A stretch of 7,037 bases of DNA from RI-92 sp040235555 (GTDB lineage: Bacteria > Pseudomonadota > Gammaproteobacteria > UBA6429 > Thiohalophilaceae). Below, one piece after another: positions 6,781 to 7,037 of the stretch; within the stretch, counting starts at the first letter, position 1; each line of letters begins with the position of its first letter. The stretch is taken from NCBI GenBank assembly GCA_040235555.1, contig JBECKZ010000082.1:1-7037 (forward strand), given 5' to 3'. Under the pieces are notes generated by a model. It made no database searches, was not told the origin of the DNA, and saw only the letters and a program-made list of their open reading frames with translations. Both the position numbers and the translations under genes were made by a program.

Positions 6781-6810
6781 GTGGCCTATATCTTCAGCGA
6801 TATAGGCCAC
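6781..6810 (-). terminator. Perfect 12-bp hairpin after the OmpA-like gene
   Basis: GTGGCCTATATC and GATATAGGCCAC pair perfectly around a 6-base loop, starting 6 bases after the TAA of the OmpA-like gene. The position suggests a transcript 3' end. There is no T-tract after the stem on the minus strand, so it is not a classical intrinsic terminator. It may work with Rho, block 3' exonucleases, or be a dispersed repeat. Confidence 0.5.
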
Positions 6811-6816
6811 CTGATT

Positions 6817-7037
6817 TTAGAAATTATAAATGGCACTTATGGAAAGATTATCAACGTCACTCTGACCGGTCGTATTCTGATCGCCAACATTCGAATAACG
6901 AGTCCATTCCCCTCGCACACTAACTTGCGAATTGACGTTCCATTGCACACCTAGTCCATAAAAAGGTTCCGTACCTGATGCGCTTTCGCTGGTGTTCCCT
7001 ATAAAGACGCCACCACTATAAATGCTTACGTCTAGAT
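6817..7037 (-). CDS. OmpA/porin-like outer-membrane beta-barrel, C-terminal end (partial)
   Basis: Reading the minus strand from the right edge gives 72 residues in one open frame to a TAA at 6817-6819. The frame begins outside the window, so the start and signal peptide are unseen. Alternating strands are visible: LDVSIYSGGVFIGNT, FYGLGVQWNVNSQVSVRGEWTRY and VDNLSISAIYNF, joined by polar loops (SESASGTEP and SNVGDQNTTGQSD). The FYGLGVQW...VSVRGEWTRY pattern and the last strand ending in a C-terminal Phe, the BAM recognition signal, are typical of small eight-stranded OmpA-like or OprF-like barrels. The protein would sit in the outer membrane. If a peptidoglycan-binding OmpA domain exists in the family member it is absent here, as the chain stops after the barrel. 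It lies about 180 bases upstream of the LpxQ-like gene. Confidence 0.78.
   Translation of the reverse strand, partial: LDVSIYSGGVFIGNTSESASGTEPFYGLGVQWNVNSQVSVRGEWTRYSNVGDQNTTGQSDVDNLSISAIYNF

Noticed and set aside
6520..6954. Plus-strand open frame of 144 codons across the gap between the two barrel genes
   Set aside because: It is antisense to the signal-peptide end of the LpxQ-like gene and to the OmpA-like C-terminus, both of which read as good beta-barrel sequence on the minus strand, and it passes through the hairpin.

Overview
The window looks like a piece of a gammaproteobacterial (or closely related Gram-negative) chromosome with moderate GC content. The evidence is a C-terminal TRAP-type solute receptor, several proteins with Sec signal peptides, a PBP7-type peptidoglycan endopeptidase and two outer-membrane beta-barrels. 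No mobile element, CRISPR array, rRNA or tRNA gene is visible. Genus cannot be named from what is here.

Layout, left to right. Positions 1-423 (+) hold the C-terminal end of a DctP-like periplasmic receptor that runs in from the left. Everything else is on the minus strand. Positions 322-1458 encode an ArsP/DUF318-type permease with a cysteine-rich tail, and that tail is antisense to the last 102 bases of the receptor gene. Its start codon overlaps by 4 bases the stop of an upstream gene for an unrecognised exported protein (1455-1952), so the two form a coupled pair. Next come a small acidic hypothetical protein (2119-2418), a periplasmic protein with an NrfJ-like domain and an OB-fold-like domain (2519-3280), a 12-TM major facilitator transporter (3407-4579), a PBP7/PbpG-like endopeptidase (4705-5688), an outer-membrane barrel resembling LpxQ-type proteins (5868-6635), and the C-terminal end of an OmpA/porin-like barrel (6817 to the right edge).

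Almost every product acts at or beyond the inner membrane. The receptor, two transporters, two other exported proteins, a cell-wall hydrolase and two outer-membrane proteins make this an envelope-related neighbourhood. Gaps between genes are about 100 to 180 bases and most genes appear to be separately transcribed; only the 1455-1952/322-1458 pair is clearly an operon. The pair could be a soft-metal or metalloid efflux unit (inference from the permease family and its Cys motifs). The gene at 2519-3280 has Met/His-rich segments that would fit copper or haem handling, but nothing proves a link.

No stretch longer than about 180 bases lacks a gene. The non-coding gaps hold a good sigma-70 type promoter placed so that the pbpG-like mRNA would be leaderless, an extended -10 promoter for the LpxQ-like gene, a 19-base dyad upstream of the NrfJ-like gene, and a perfect 12-bp hairpin just after the OmpA-like gene. 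I see no convincing wholly new multi-gene system. The least ordinary items are the antisense-overlapping Cys-tail locus, the unknown exported partner of the permease, and the apparent leaderless start of the endopeptidase.
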